DNA from: an uncultured Lachnospiraceae bacterium
GTDB lineage: Bacteria; Bacillota; Clostridia; Lachnospirales; Lachnospiraceae
NCBI GenBank assembly: GCA_934371505.1
Contig: CAKRNW010000011.1
Coordinates: 1 to 31,969 of the forward strand
Reading direction: 5' to 3'
Length of the DNA: 31,969 nucleotides
Part shown: positions 16,849-25,286 of the stretch, piece by piece
Numbering within the stretch: position 1 is the first letter of the stretch
Layout of the letters: every line of letters begins with the position of its first letter
Notes under the pieces: model-generated
The model's database searches: none
What the model saw: the letters and a program-made list of their open reading frames with translations, nothing else
Told to the model about the DNA's origin: nothing
Program-made: the position numbers and the translations under genes

Positions 16849-16883
16849 AAACTGCGGGTAATCTTTCCAGACACCCGCAGTTT
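16849..16883 (-). other. Intra-operon hairpin between fliS and the chaperone gene
   Basis: A perfect 11-bp inverted repeat (AAACTGCGGGT / ACCCGCAGTTT) with a 13-base loop. On the minus strand only GAGATTATG follows, with no real T run, so a full terminator is unlikely. It could reduce read-through into glf or protect the 3' end of the fliS message. Confidence 0.5.
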
Positions 16884-16917
16884 CATTCTAACACGTTTAT
16901 TCTGTTTTGTCTAAGAC

Positions 16918-17298
16918 TTAGGAAACCTTGGTCTGCTGCATCACCTGTTTCCAGGTATCCCTCATGCTGCGCAGATGTTCCAGAATCTCATTGATAATAT
17001 CAATGTCTTTTTTTACATTGGCATCCTGCAGTCTCCTGAGCAGATAGCAATAAACCCTGTCAAAGTCCTCAGCCACCGGATAATCACGATTCAGTGTGGA
17101 ACGAAACTCCTCGATAATCTTCTCCACCTTCACAATGTTGGTGTGAGCTGCCGGAATATCCTTTTTTTCGATGGCCACAATAGCCAGATTACAGAATTTA
17201 ATTGCTCCGTCATAAAGCAGCAGCGTCAGTTCTGCCGGAGATGCTGTCAGAATCCTGCTTCTGTTATACTGCTGCATCATTTGTTCCTGTGGTGTCAT
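16918..17298 (-). CDS. fliS: Flagellin chaperone FliS
   Basis: The 126-residue helical-bundle protein holds flagellin unfolded in the cytoplasm before export. Hallmarks are the YNRSRILTASPAELTLLLYDGAIKF-type start (residues about 11-35), EFRSTLNRDYPVAEDFDRVYCYLLRRL and the RDTWKQV end. In FliW-CsrA systems FliS also frees FliW from flagellin. GGAGG lies 7 bases before the ATG. It follows fliD after 34 bases, the standard order. Confidence 0.95.
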   Translation of the reverse strand: MTPQEQMMQQYNRSRILTASPAELTLLLYDGAIKFCNLAIVAIEKKDIPAAHTNIVKVEKIIEEFRSTLNRDYPVAEDFDRVYCYLLRRLQDANVKKDIDIINEILEHLRSMRDTWKQVMQQTKVS

Positions 17299-17332
17299 AA
17301 ACGAACCTCCATGTTTGTTTTATTAACCGTTA

Positions 17333-18883
17333 TTAACCTAACATATTGGTAATGGCGTTGGTCTTTGAGTTCAGCTTGGAAAGTGCCACCTCCATATCAG
17401 AGAACTTTTTGTACCATTTATCCGTATAATCATTCAGCTTCTTCTGCGCTTCTTTAATCTTGGTATCGTATCCGGACAACTCTGTAGCCATCTGCTTATC
17501 GTTGTACAGCTTATAAGCGGAACTGTAATCGGTACGAGCCATCAAATCGCCTAGCTTGTCATAAACGGCATTGGCCAACTTATTAAAGAACTCCTGTACC
17601 ATACTGGGATCTTCCCCAAGCAGGGTTCTTAAATCGTTGTTCTTCGCCTTGATGTTGGCATCTTCTTCGTCATCATCGCCGTTGATGTGAAGCAGTGCCT
17701 TTTCATTATCTCCTGCAGTGAAATAAGACATGGTTCCAATTCCCAGATTGCTGAGATACATGGTAAAAGTCTTGCCATTTTTATCAGTTACGGTGTAGCC
17801 ATCCATCATCCTGCTCTTCATTTCGGAGGCAACGGTATTCAAGGTACTGTCACGGCGGAGCAGGGAATCTTTAATCTTCTTCTCCCATTCCTCTACCTCG
17901 GTATCGGACATGGCATCCTTTTCCTCGCTGGACAGCGGCTCATACTTGGAGGCGTTGGCCGCATTGTAAAGGGTATCCATCTCCTTGATCAGGTCATTGT
18001 ACTCTTTGATGAATTTCTTCACCGTGTCATAAATGCCGCTGGTATCGGTTTCTGTGGTAAGCGTTACCGCAGTGTCATCGGAGTCCTTGCCCGACGGGTC
18101 AGTTACCTGATTGATAGTGAAGGTCAGACCGTTGATGTCAAAGGTGTTGCTGTCGAAAGTAAACGCAGCACCGTTTAAGTGAATATTAGCATCCTGCCCA
18201 TCAATCTTTGTGGCACGGGCTTCGCCTTGCCCATCCTTTGATAACCCCAACGCCTCCAAGGCACTCTTGCTGTCAGCATCCGCGTTCTCCAGGGTAAAGT
18301 CAGATGCTGCGCCGGATTTCGCGGCACTGATGAAAAATCTTCCGTTAGTGGCATCAAAGCTGGCATTTAATCCTGCGTCCTTGAGAGATGAAACCAAATC
18401 ACTGATTTTCGCATCCGCTTTAAATTCCAGCTCCTTGGTCTCACTGCCGATAGTAAGCTTGAACTTCGCACTATTCCCGGCAAATCCCAAATCCTTCAGG
18501 GTCGTATCTGCAGTTACACTCTTGCCGGCGTCTTTCGCAGTTACTTTACCACCGGTAAGGTAGGCTGTCTTTGCAAGCTGGGTAATGTTCAGCTTCTGTG
18601 TCCCGTTCATGGCAGAGCCATTGGTTACAACACTTACTGCACCGGAATTGGACACTCTGGTGGTTTTCTTGGAGAAGGCTCCCTCTAACCGTAAATCACT
18701 CAGGGTATTGGTGTAAAAGTTATAAATTTTGGTATTCAGATTTTTCCATGCGTCAATTTTCCAGGATAACTTTGTCTGTGCTTTCTGTAAGGAAGTCACT
18801 TTCTGGCTTCTGGCGCTGGCTAACTCGTTGATAATGGTCTCGGTATCAAGACCGGAATTCATACCTGTAATTCTAATTGTCAT
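17333..18883 (-). CDS. fliD: Flagellar filament cap protein FliD (HAP2)
   Basis: The 516-residue protein caps the filament tip and helps flagellin assemble. The N-terminus (MTIRITGMNSGLDTETIINE) and FliD amino domain (about 1-100) are followed by the outer domains. The carboxyl domain has AFTFDSNTFDINGLTFTI, then YDTVKKFIKEYNDLIKEMDTLYNA. The C-terminus is a coiled-coil ending YDTKIKEAQKKLNDYTDKWYKKFSDMEVAL. GAGGA lies 6 bases before the ATG. It comes 15 bases after flaG and 34 before fliS. Confidence 0.96.
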   Translation of the reverse strand: MTIRITGMNSGLDTETIINELASARSQKVTSLQKAQTKLSWKIDAWKNLNTKIYNFYTNTLSDLRLEGAFSKKTTRVSNSGAVSVVTNGSAMNGTQKLNITQLAKTAYLTGGKVTAKDAGKSVTADTTLKDLGFAGNSAKFKLTIGSETKELEFKADAKISDLVSSLKDAGLNASFDATNGRFFISAAKSGAASDFTLENADADSKSALEALGLSKDGQGEARATKIDGQDANIHLNGAAFTFDSNTFDINGLTFTINQVTDPSGKDSDDTAVTLTTETDTSGIYDTVKKFIKEYNDLIKEMDTLYNAANASKYEPLSSEEKDAMSDTEVEEWEKKIKDSLLRRDSTLNTVASEMKSRMMDGYTVTDKNGKTFTMYLSNLGIGTMSYFTAGDNEKALLHINGDDDEEDANIKAKNNDLRTLLGEDPSMVQEFFNKLANAVYDKLGDLMARTDYSSAYKLYNDKQMATELSGYDTKIKEAQKKLNDYTDKWYKKFSDMEVALSKLNSKTNAITNMLG

Positions 18884-18898
18884 ATCTTATCCTCAATC

Positions 18899-19357
18899 TT
18901 ATCGTTTTTCGTCTACCATGATACCTGCCATCTCCCAAACCTTGGCAATCATGTCCAGAGTCTTCTCGGGGGGAAGTTCCTTAATGACTTTCTTGGTATC
19001 CTTATCCACGATTTTAATGGTTACCCGGTTAGTTCCTTCATGAATACCGAAAATTGCTTCGGAATTGTTCATGTTTTTGTTCATCTGTTCAACTGCTTTT
19101 TTGATTTTATCCTGCTTCTGTTCAAAGGTCTGGATATAATCATTCCCGCCGTTCTGACTGTTTCCGGTCTGTCCGTCAGGATTTTTCTGCTGTGCCTGTG
19201 TCTCCACCACACCAGCAGTCGTTGCGTCCACAAGCTTGGCTGCCTCAGTAGAAACTGCATCCGTGCTTTCTGTCTGCTGAGGGCGGATGTCAGACTGCGT
19301 CCGCAATGTGCTTTGATTCTGTAAACTCATCATTGATCCTAATGGTTCTATTGCCAT
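18899..19357 (-). CDS. flaG: FlaG-family flagellar protein
   Basis: A 152-residue protein. The start MAIEPLGSMMSLQ at 19357 has GGAGGTG 6 bases upstream. The longer frame to 19372 starts inside that site. The N-terminal half is low complexity (Gln/Thr/Ala/Asn). The C-terminal half carries the FlaG domain: AVEQMNKNMN, then FGIHEGTNRVTIKIVDKDTKKVIKELPPEK, which is the most conserved part of the family. FlaG affects filament length in other bacteria. It leads the flaG-fliD-fliS group and has a sigma-28-like promoter in front of it. Confidence 0.9.
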   Translation of the reverse strand: MAIEPLGSMMSLQNQSTLRTQSDIRPQQTESTDAVSTEAAKLVDATTAGVVETQAQQKNPDGQTGNSQNGGNDYIQTFEQKQDKIKKAVEQMNKNMNNSEAIFGIHEGTNRVTIKIVDKDTKKVIKELPPEKTLDMIAKVWEMAGIMVDEKR

Positions 19358-19409
19358 TGTTGTCACCTCCATGTGAAAATCTGTTGATCTGGATCGCTTT
19401 CTGTATTTA

Positions 19410-19436
19410 ATATCGGTTAATTTCTCCGGAAATTAA
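19410..19436 (-). promoter_or_regulatory. Candidate sigma-28 promoter of flaG-fliD-fliS
   Basis: ACCGATAT (19410-19417) matches the sigma-28 -10 box (GCCGATAA) well, with the GATA core intact. 15 bases upstream TTAA (19433-19436) is a weaker -35 match, and TAAT fits at 14. It lies between the csrA terminator stem and the flaG start, where an internal promoter would be expected. Confidence 0.6.
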
Positions 19437-19444
19437 GGGGAGAA

Positions 19445-19504
19445 CGGAAAAAAGATGGCAAACACAGGACTGTTTTACCACCTTTTTCTATTCGAGCCAT
19501 CTTT
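19445..19504 (-). terminator. Terminator after csrA
   Basis: On the minus strand AAAGATGGC pairs with GCCATCTTT across a loop of 36 bases, and TTTTTTCC follows. It begins 14 bases after the csrA stop. The long loop makes it weaker than a usual terminator, so partial read-through into flaG is likely. Confidence 0.55.
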
Positions 19505-19518
19505 CTGTCTCTTTGGTA

Positions 19519-19737
19519 CTAGGAAAGTAACTCGTTTAATTCTGCAATGCCCTCCGTATTGGTTGCCTCTTCGTTGGCTTTCTGGATCTGCAGATAAACT
19601 TCTTTCCGGTAAATCGGTACATTCTTAGGAGCCGTGATGCCGATCTTCACCTGTTCTCCTTTGATTTCCAGCACAGTGATTTCAATGTCATTGTTAATCA
19701 CCAGTGCTTCGTTTTTCTTTCTGGATAACGCTAACAT
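19519..19737 (-). CDS. csrA: Carbon storage regulator CsrA
   Basis: The 72-residue dimeric RNA-binding protein represses translation of flagellin mRNA at GGA motifs. The whole beta-strand core is conserved: MLALSRKKNEALVINNDIEI, VLEIKGEQVKIGITAPKNVPIYRKEVY, with the RNA-contact residues R6 and the region up to R44. Its ATG overlaps the fliW stop (ATGTTAG), so translation is coupled, and the antagonist and its target are made together. AGGAGG lies within fliW. Confidence 0.97.
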   Translation of the reverse strand: MLALSRKKNEALVINNDIEITVLEIKGEQVKIGITAPKNVPIYRKEVYLQIQKANEEATNTEGIAELNELLS

Positions 19738-20201
19738 TTCGCACCTGCCTCCTGTTTCTTTGCATTCAGTTTCTCATAGATCGGATATTTCACTGCGTAC
19801 TGGTCACTGTCAAGAATGATCTGGCAGGCATGCCGGTTTTCCGAATTGATGACAATCGGGGCACGGAGATTGACACTCATCGCCTTCACATCCTTGGGCA
19901 CAGTCAGAGTCACAAGCACCAGCATTTCCTCCGGATTTAATTCCCCTAAGGGTTTCAGCAGTTCATATTCCACCTCAGGATTATAGTTTTCCTCCACAAG
20001 AAGAGGATCCAGTACAGGCATGGCAAACGCCGGTTCATCAAGAGATTGCAGCCAGTGTACGCTGTTCACCTTATCCTTCTCCTCATTGTGGATCAATGTA
20101 AAGCTTTTCAAATCCGGGAATCCCACGATTCCACCGGGGAAAGTAATGATCTTGTCATCATCAATGACAACTTCTCCGAAATTCTTGGTAGTGATCTTCA
20201 T
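19731..20201 (-). CDS. fliW: Flagellar assembly factor FliW (CsrA antagonist)
   Basis: A 156-residue protein that binds flagellin and, when free, sequesters CsrA. Start at ATG 20201 (MKITTKNFGEVVID), with GAGG 6 bases upstream. The open frame to 20231 adds 10 residues without a ribosome site. Conserved signatures are FPGGIVGFPDLKSF, WLQSLDEPAFAMPVLDP and the NPEEMLVLVTLTVP / VNLRAPIVINSENRHACQ core. It is part of the FliW-CsrA-flagellin-FliS homeostasis loop of Gram-positive flagellates. Confidence 0.96.
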   Translation of the reverse strand: MKITTKNFGEVVIDDDKIITFPGGIVGFPDLKSFTLIHNEEKDKVNSVHWLQSLDEPAFAMPVLDPLLVEENYNPEVEYELLKPLGELNPEEMLVLVTLTVPKDVKAMSVNLRAPIVINSENRHACQIILDSDQYAVKYPIYEKLNAKKQEAGAKC

Positions 20202-20269
20202 AATTTTCCTCATTTCCGTGCGTCTATACACATGATGGTTTATAATTACATGCTCCCGCTCCGTTTTGA

Positions 20270-21859
20270 TTACAGGTAATTTAAGAGAGTGGTCTGGAGA
20301 ATCTTGCTGGTGGCAAGAAGGGCTGCTTCATAGGAAAGCTGCACACTCTTTAACTGTACCGTCACTTCTGTGGCATCACTGTCCTCGTTTTCAGACTGTA
20401 GGCTTTCGTAGGTGGTTTTCTGTTCCATCAGGCGGTTTTTCGCCAAATCCAGGCGGGCACTTCTGGTGCCGCTGCTGGTGATTGCCAGATCCGCCTTATC
20501 CAGATAGCCCTGTTTCCTGGTCACCGCATGTTCAAACCGTTTCTGTACATCATCACGGATATAGCCGTGTGCCTTCTCCGCTGCTGCAATCTGTCTGGTG
20601 AGCATCTTGTACTCATCAGTGCCTTCCTCGTACTTGGTGCGGTACTCTTTCAGATTTGCAACGGTGTTTTCAATATTTTCCAGCTGGTCAATGGCATCCC
20701 GTAAATCGTTAATGTCCTGCTGCATATTGGGGTCAAAGCACTCGTAGGCATTGGTGTTGACCTGTACTTTCTGGTTGTAGCCGATATCGTACTCGATTTT
20801 CTGGTCAGCAACGGTATTTTCTCCATTTTTGCCGGTATTGTATGTAATCGTTGCCGGATTACCATTAGGAACGGTCTTCGTGCAGGAGAAATAATGTTCG
20901 GGGTTCAAGTCTCCCTTTGCCCACTGGGATTTATCATAATTTACCCGGAGGGTATTATCGGACTCCATCATTGCTTTGTATACATGATCCCCCAGAAGAA
21001 GTTCTCCGGTTTCCGGGATGAAACGAATTTCATTGTCTCCCAGAGGTGCATATGCGGCATCTTTGCCCGCCGCATTGATGGAAACCATGGTCTGGTTTAC
21101 CTTAGCCTTATTAACCTGGTCTACCATATTGCCAGTGCCATCATCCACCTGTTCTGTCCAGGTAATATCGGTAAGAGGATTCCCCCCCAGAGTCAGGGTA
21201 GGGGCCTTCCCATTGATCGTATCATATGCCAGACGAATCCGGTGCAGGGTCGTTTCTACAATACTGTCTTTTTTCCCTTCCAAATCATCTCTGTCATACT
21301 TCATAAAATTCTCGGAGGTGATTTTATCCAGATCATGAAGTCCGGTATATTTAATCTCATCGATGGAATTCTTGGTAAAGTCCTCGTTAATGTTAAACTG
21401 CGCCTGGGTCTGTTCCTGGAAGGTCAGCGGGGTATCAGTGCGGTATCCGGTGAAGATGAAACGACCCGCATAGTCCGTGTTGCCAATGGAATAATACTCC
21501 TGGACGAGGGAATCCATTTCTTCCTGAATCACTTTCAAATCGGAACTCTGCATTCCCTTCTTGGCACCCTTTCCCACCTGCTCGTAGAGATTGTTGATAA
21601 TATCCGTCAGGTTGGACATGGCATCCTGTGTGGTTTTCATCCAGCTTTCCGCATCGGAGGAGTTGTAGGTATAGTACTGCTTAACCTCAGTCACGTTGGT
21701 GTGCAGACGCAGGGCACGGATTGCCACCACCGGATCATCGGAGGGCTTGCTTACCTTTTTACCGGTGGACATCTGGCTGCTTAATTTATCCTCTGCCACT
21801 TTGTTGTTGTTAATGTTATACAGTGTATTGTTTTGCATGATACTATTGGTAATTCTCAT
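20270..21859 (-). CDS. flgL: Flagellar hook-filament junction protein FlgL (HAP3), enlarged
   Basis: A 529-residue HAP3, much longer than the roughly 300 of B. subtilis. The N-terminal coiled helix (MRITNSIMQNNTLYNINNN, QMSTGKKVSKPSDDPVVAIR) and the C-terminal helix (VQLKSVQLSYEAALLATSKI) that pack in the flagellar core are conserved. The extra length is in the middle, residues about 160-400, predicted outward-facing. A GGAGG site stands 7 bases before the ATG. Follows flgK2 by 13 bases. The N- and C-terminal families identify it clearly; what the insertion does is unknown. Confidence 0.92.
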   Translation of the reverse strand: MRITNSIMQNNTLYNINNNKVAEDKLSSQMSTGKKVSKPSDDPVVAIRALRLHTNVTEVKQYYTYNSSDAESWMKTTQDAMSNLTDIINNLYEQVGKGAKKGMQSSDLKVIQEEMDSLVQEYYSIGNTDYAGRFIFTGYRTDTPLTFQEQTQAQFNINEDFTKNSIDEIKYTGLHDLDKITSENFMKYDRDDLEGKKDSIVETTLHRIRLAYDTINGKAPTLTLGGNPLTDITWTEQVDDGTGNMVDQVNKAKVNQTMVSINAAGKDAAYAPLGDNEIRFIPETGELLLGDHVYKAMMESDNTLRVNYDKSQWAKGDLNPEHYFSCTKTVPNGNPATITYNTGKNGENTVADQKIEYDIGYNQKVQVNTNAYECFDPNMQQDINDLRDAIDQLENIENTVANLKEYRTKYEEGTDEYKMLTRQIAAAEKAHGYIRDDVQKRFEHAVTRKQGYLDKADLAITSSGTRSARLDLAKNRLMEQKTTYESLQSENEDSDATEVTVQLKSVQLSYEAALLATSKILQTTLLNYL

Positions 21860-21872
21860 GACAATTCCTCCG

Positions 21873-23702
21873 TTATACGCCGGTTTCCAGAATCAGACGA
21901 TCATAAACCTCTGACAGTACCTGAATCATTTTGGAAGCCAGGTTATAATTATATTGGAAGCGTACCAGTTGTACGCCTTCTTCTTCCTCGTCCACACCCA
22001 TGACGGAAAGGCGCTGGTTATCCACGCTCTTTTTAATGCCCTCGAAGGTTTTGGTAAAGGTCTCTGCACTGCTGGCATTTAACGCCACATCGGACAGAAG
22101 ACAATCCAGGAATTCTCCCGCCGAGCCTCCGCGGAAGGACATGCCGCTCTTATCTGTCATCATCTTGATTAGATTGGTGATGACATCATAGGCATCCACA
22201 CCCAGACTGGGATTTGTTTTGGTTGCCAGCTTGGACGGGTCATCAATCAGCTCCTGGTTGATCTGGAAATTAAATGCGGTAATCTGATAGTATTTATTCT
22301 TATCAATCTCACCGTTGGCATCCAGTCCCATATCAAACTGCCCGCCATCGTTTTTTTTCCCGGTGAATACCCAGGTTCCTTTTCCGCCGGATGAAGTGTA
22401 ACCATCCTGCAGAATCTTGTTGAATTTTTGGGTAAAGCTGCGCAGGAACTCGTTCATCTGTTCCATGTAGTAGGGGATACCCTGGTAATCGTAGCTGTCC
22501 CCTACCTGTGCCTTTAAGCCCGTCGCATTGGCTCCAATGGTAGAATCACATTTGGCATCATCAATGGTAAAGGTGTAAGTACCATCCGCCTCGTTAAACT
22601 TCCAGTCGGTGTAAGCATAGGATTTATTGCCCAGGTTGATGGTTCCGGTTTTCGGTAATGTGGATTTGTTCAAATCCAGAAGATTTTCGTCAGTCACCTG
22701 TACAGTCAGGGAATGATACCCCGGCTTTCCAGGTTGTACATCTGTGACTTTTCCATTGAAATAATAGTTGTTATTACCGTCACGCATCTCAATCAGTCCC
22801 TGAAGTTTACCGCCGATGGAGGGATTGGTCATGGTAAAGGTATTGCCATTGGTCCAGCTGATGTCATACAAGCCGTCTGCGTCGGACTGGTTCACTCTGC
22901 AGTCCCGGACATTACACTCCAGCTGCTGATAACTGGAGCCGTCCACCAGAGTCTGGCCTCCGGCGATTTTTACCAGGTAACGGGTTCCTCCCGTCTCTCT
23001 GCCAGGGTCGTTGGGATCCATAATGGGACTTTCCTGGGTTTCCACATGCACCAGTTCGGATAACTGGTCAATGAGTAAATCACGCTTATCTCTTAACGTG
23101 TTGGCCGTAGTCCCCGTCATCTCGATGACATTAATCTGCTGATTCAGCGTCGCAATGGAGCTGGCAATGGAATTGATGGAATCGGTGGTCAGCTTGATTT
23201 CGTCGTTGATATCCTTCTGAATCTTGTTCAAATCCGCTGCCATAGTGTTGAAATATTCAGCCATACTGGACAGGGATGAGATAAAGTCTTTTTTCACCGG
23301 GTTAGAATCCGCACCGTTGGTAATAATGTTCTGCAGTGCATTGCTGATCTTGCCATACAAGGTGGAGAAGCCGGTTTTTCCGTCATCCTTCAGATACTGC
23401 TGCACCTGCATCTGGTAGTATTGCTTAATCTCGTAAACACCCAGTCTGGTATTGTTGGAGCGGTATTTGGCATCGTAGAACTCACTGCGGTTTCTCTCAA
23501 TGGCGATGGTCTGCACCCCGGCACCGGCGCATCCGTATTTCACAAAGGTCCGGAGAGGTGCATTCGCTTCCTGCACCACCGTCTGTCGGCTATATCCTTC
23601 TGTGGATGCATTGGCTACGTTATTATTGGTTGTATTCAATGCGGCATTGGCTGCTCTGAGTCCGCTGCCGGCAATCATTAATCCGAAAAACTGGGAAGGC
23701 AT
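21873..23702 (-). CDS. flgK: Flagellar hook-associated protein FlgK (HAP1), second copy
   Basis: A 609-residue HAP1-family protein. It opens MPSQFFGLMIAGSGLRAANA, with the NTTNNNVANASTEGYSRQ motif typical of FlgK and other rod/hook family members. The C-terminus (VQLVRFQYNYNLASKMIQVLSEVYDRLI) is the conserved helix that packs in the filament core, though FlgK usually reads Q-x-A-Y-x-A there. The middle is a large variable region (residues about 240-520). AGGAGG lies 7 bases before the ATG. It sits immediately downstream of the first flgK (15-base gap). Confidence 0.88.
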   Translation of the reverse strand: MPSQFFGLMIAGSGLRAANAALNTTNNNVANASTEGYSRQTVVQEANAPLRTFVKYGCAGAGVQTIAIERNRSEFYDAKYRSNNTRLGVYEIKQYYQMQVQQYLKDDGKTGFSTLYGKISNALQNIITNGADSNPVKKDFISSLSSMAEYFNTMAADLNKIQKDINDEIKLTTDSINSIASSIATLNQQINVIEMTGTTANTLRDKRDLLIDQLSELVHVETQESPIMDPNDPGRETGGTRYLVKIAGGQTLVDGSSYQQLECNVRDCRVNQSDADGLYDISWTNGNTFTMTNPSIGGKLQGLIEMRDGNNNYYFNGKVTDVQPGKPGYHSLTVQVTDENLLDLNKSTLPKTGTINLGNKSYAYTDWKFNEADGTYTFTIDDAKCDSTIGANATGLKAQVGDSYDYQGIPYYMEQMNEFLRSFTQKFNKILQDGYTSSGGKGTWVFTGKKNDGGQFDMGLDANGEIDKNKYYQITAFNFQINQELIDDPSKLATKTNPSLGVDAYDVITNLIKMMTDKSGMSFRGGSAGEFLDCLLSDVALNASSAETFTKTFEGIKKSVDNQRLSVMGVDEEEEGVQLVRFQYNYNLASKMIQVLSEVYDRLILETGV

Positions 23703-23717
23703 CGTGCCACCTCCTTA

Positions 23718-25268
23718 TTATGCCATGGAGTTTAATAAATGCTCCAGCATGCTGTCTACTACGTTGATGTAACGGCTGGATGCATTGTACGCATTCTGAA
23801 ACATCACCATAAACTGTAATTCCTCATCGGTGGAAACTCCGGCAATCTGTTGTCTCGCCTCCTCGATGGAGCTTACGGTGTTCTGCTGGCTTTCCGTCAG
23901 TGCATTGTATACATAGCCGGAGTTTGCCACCTGGGTGACCAGGCTGTTGTAATACTGGACGAAGTTGACTTTGGTGGCCACATTGGGATTGAGTGTCCAT
24001 TTCTCATTCTGAAAGGCCTCCGCCAGTTTCGCGGCGGTCTCGTAATCTGCTTTGTCGTCTGCTTTCATAAATCCCAGATTGGAGGGGGAATCCTTGTACC
24101 AGGGATTTACGATGGTGTTGGTGGTGGTAAAGCCCTCCTTGGCATCCACTGCCACAAACAGAGGCTGATAGCCTGCGCCTTCCAGCACATCATTGATGGT
24201 GGTAGTCAGACGGTTCATCATCTGGTCGAACTCTGCCTCTACGTTCATAATGACAGACTTGGAAATATCCCGGTTATAGGTGTCCAAATCTTCCATGTCC
24301 CTGTAGGTGGCATGGCGGTCACCTCTCGCCAGAAGGACTGCCTTCAGCTGCCCGATATCCGAATTCATGGCGGTGGAAATCTCGTTGGTCAGGTCAAACA
24401 CCCTGGCATTGGAAATATCCAGATAGTCCTTTCCCTCCTCATCGGTACGCATCTTTGCACCGAATTTCCAGTAGGGAGTGACAAAGCCGGTGGTGCCGTC
24501 CGTGGCAAGTCCTATTTCATAAACCTGGTCACCTTTCAGGAAATCTGTCCCTTCGATCTGGATGCTGACATAACCCTGTGCATTTTCCGTGTAAGTCATG
24601 TTTACCAGTTTTCCCAGTTCATCCAGCAATAAATTCCTCTGGTCACGAAGATCGTTCGGTGTCTCTACGCCGCCTGCCTCAATATGTACAATCTGGTCAT
24701 TCAGTGTTGCAATCTGGTGTCCATAGCTGTTAATGGTTTCCGTCAGGCTGGTCACTGTGGTATTTAGTTTATTCTGATAATCTACCATGCCATCGTACAC
24801 TGCTTTTGCACGCTCGGTAAGCTGTGATGCACGCTGTACAAATAAGCCCTGAATAGTGGAACTGGTAGGATCCTTTACCAGCTCCTGGATGGACTTCCAG
24901 AAATTGGCAATTCCCTCAGAAAACTCTTCACCACTGAATTCTCCCAGTAAAGTTTCCACCTCGTCCAGGGCATCTGTAGAAGTCTGATAGAACATACTTC
25001 TGCCTGATTCTTTTCGATAAGTCTTATCCAGGAAAACATCTCTGACTGCTCTTGTTTTGGAATACTGGACACCAAGACCTACCTGTTCGTTGGAGATCTT
25101 GGCTGTAGATTTAAGAATCGTATTGTATCGACGGGTATTATACAGAATCTGCTGTCTGGTATACCCGGTTGTATCTGTATTTGTAATATTATGTCCAGTC
25201 GTATTTAAGGAGTTCTGACTGGCCTGTAGTCCGGAAGTTCCGACATAAAGGGATCCCATCAATGGCAT
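23718..25268 (-). CDS. flgK: Flagellar hook-associated protein FlgK (HAP1), first copy
   Basis: A 516-residue protein. Start ATG 25268 (MPLMGSLYVGTSGLQASQ) has GAGGTG 6 bases upstream; the GTG at 25277 lies inside that site. The N-terminal NSLNTTGHNITNTDTTGYTRQQ and the C-terminal VSTDEELQFMVMFQNAYNASSRYINVVDSML are canonical for FlgK. It forms the first ring of the hook-filament junction. It follows flgN with an 18-base gap. The C-terminal motif is closer to ordinary FlgK than that of the second copy. Confidence 0.92.
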   Translation of the reverse strand: MPLMGSLYVGTSGLQASQNSLNTTGHNITNTDTTGYTRQQILYNTRRYNTILKSTAKISNEQVGLGVQYSKTRAVRDVFLDKTYRKESGRSMFYQTSTDALDEVETLLGEFSGEEFSEGIANFWKSIQELVKDPTSSTIQGLFVQRASQLTERAKAVYDGMVDYQNKLNTTVTSLTETINSYGHQIATLNDQIVHIEAGGVETPNDLRDQRNLLLDELGKLVNMTYTENAQGYVSIQIEGTDFLKGDQVYEIGLATDGTTGFVTPYWKFGAKMRTDEEGKDYLDISNARVFDLTNEISTAMNSDIGQLKAVLLARGDRHATYRDMEDLDTYNRDISKSVIMNVEAEFDQMMNRLTTTINDVLEGAGYQPLFVAVDAKEGFTTTNTIVNPWYKDSPSNLGFMKADDKADYETAAKLAEAFQNEKWTLNPNVATKVNFVQYYNSLVTQVANSGYVYNALTESQQNTVSSIEEARQQIAGVSTDEELQFMVMFQNAYNASSRYINVVDSMLEHLLNSMA

Positions 25269-25286
25269 CGCTATCACCTCAACTTA

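Noticed and set aside
16849..16883. Hairpin between fliS and the chaperone gene as a true terminator
   Set aside because: The stem is good, but only TTT then GAGATT follows on the minus strand, so strong termination is unlikely. Kept as a hairpin only.
20894..21784. 296-residue open frame on the plus strand, within flgL
   Set aside because: Antisense shadow of flgL; no ribosome site or family match.
23850..24632. 260-residue open frame on the plus strand, within the first flgK
   Set aside because: Antisense shadow; no start signals.
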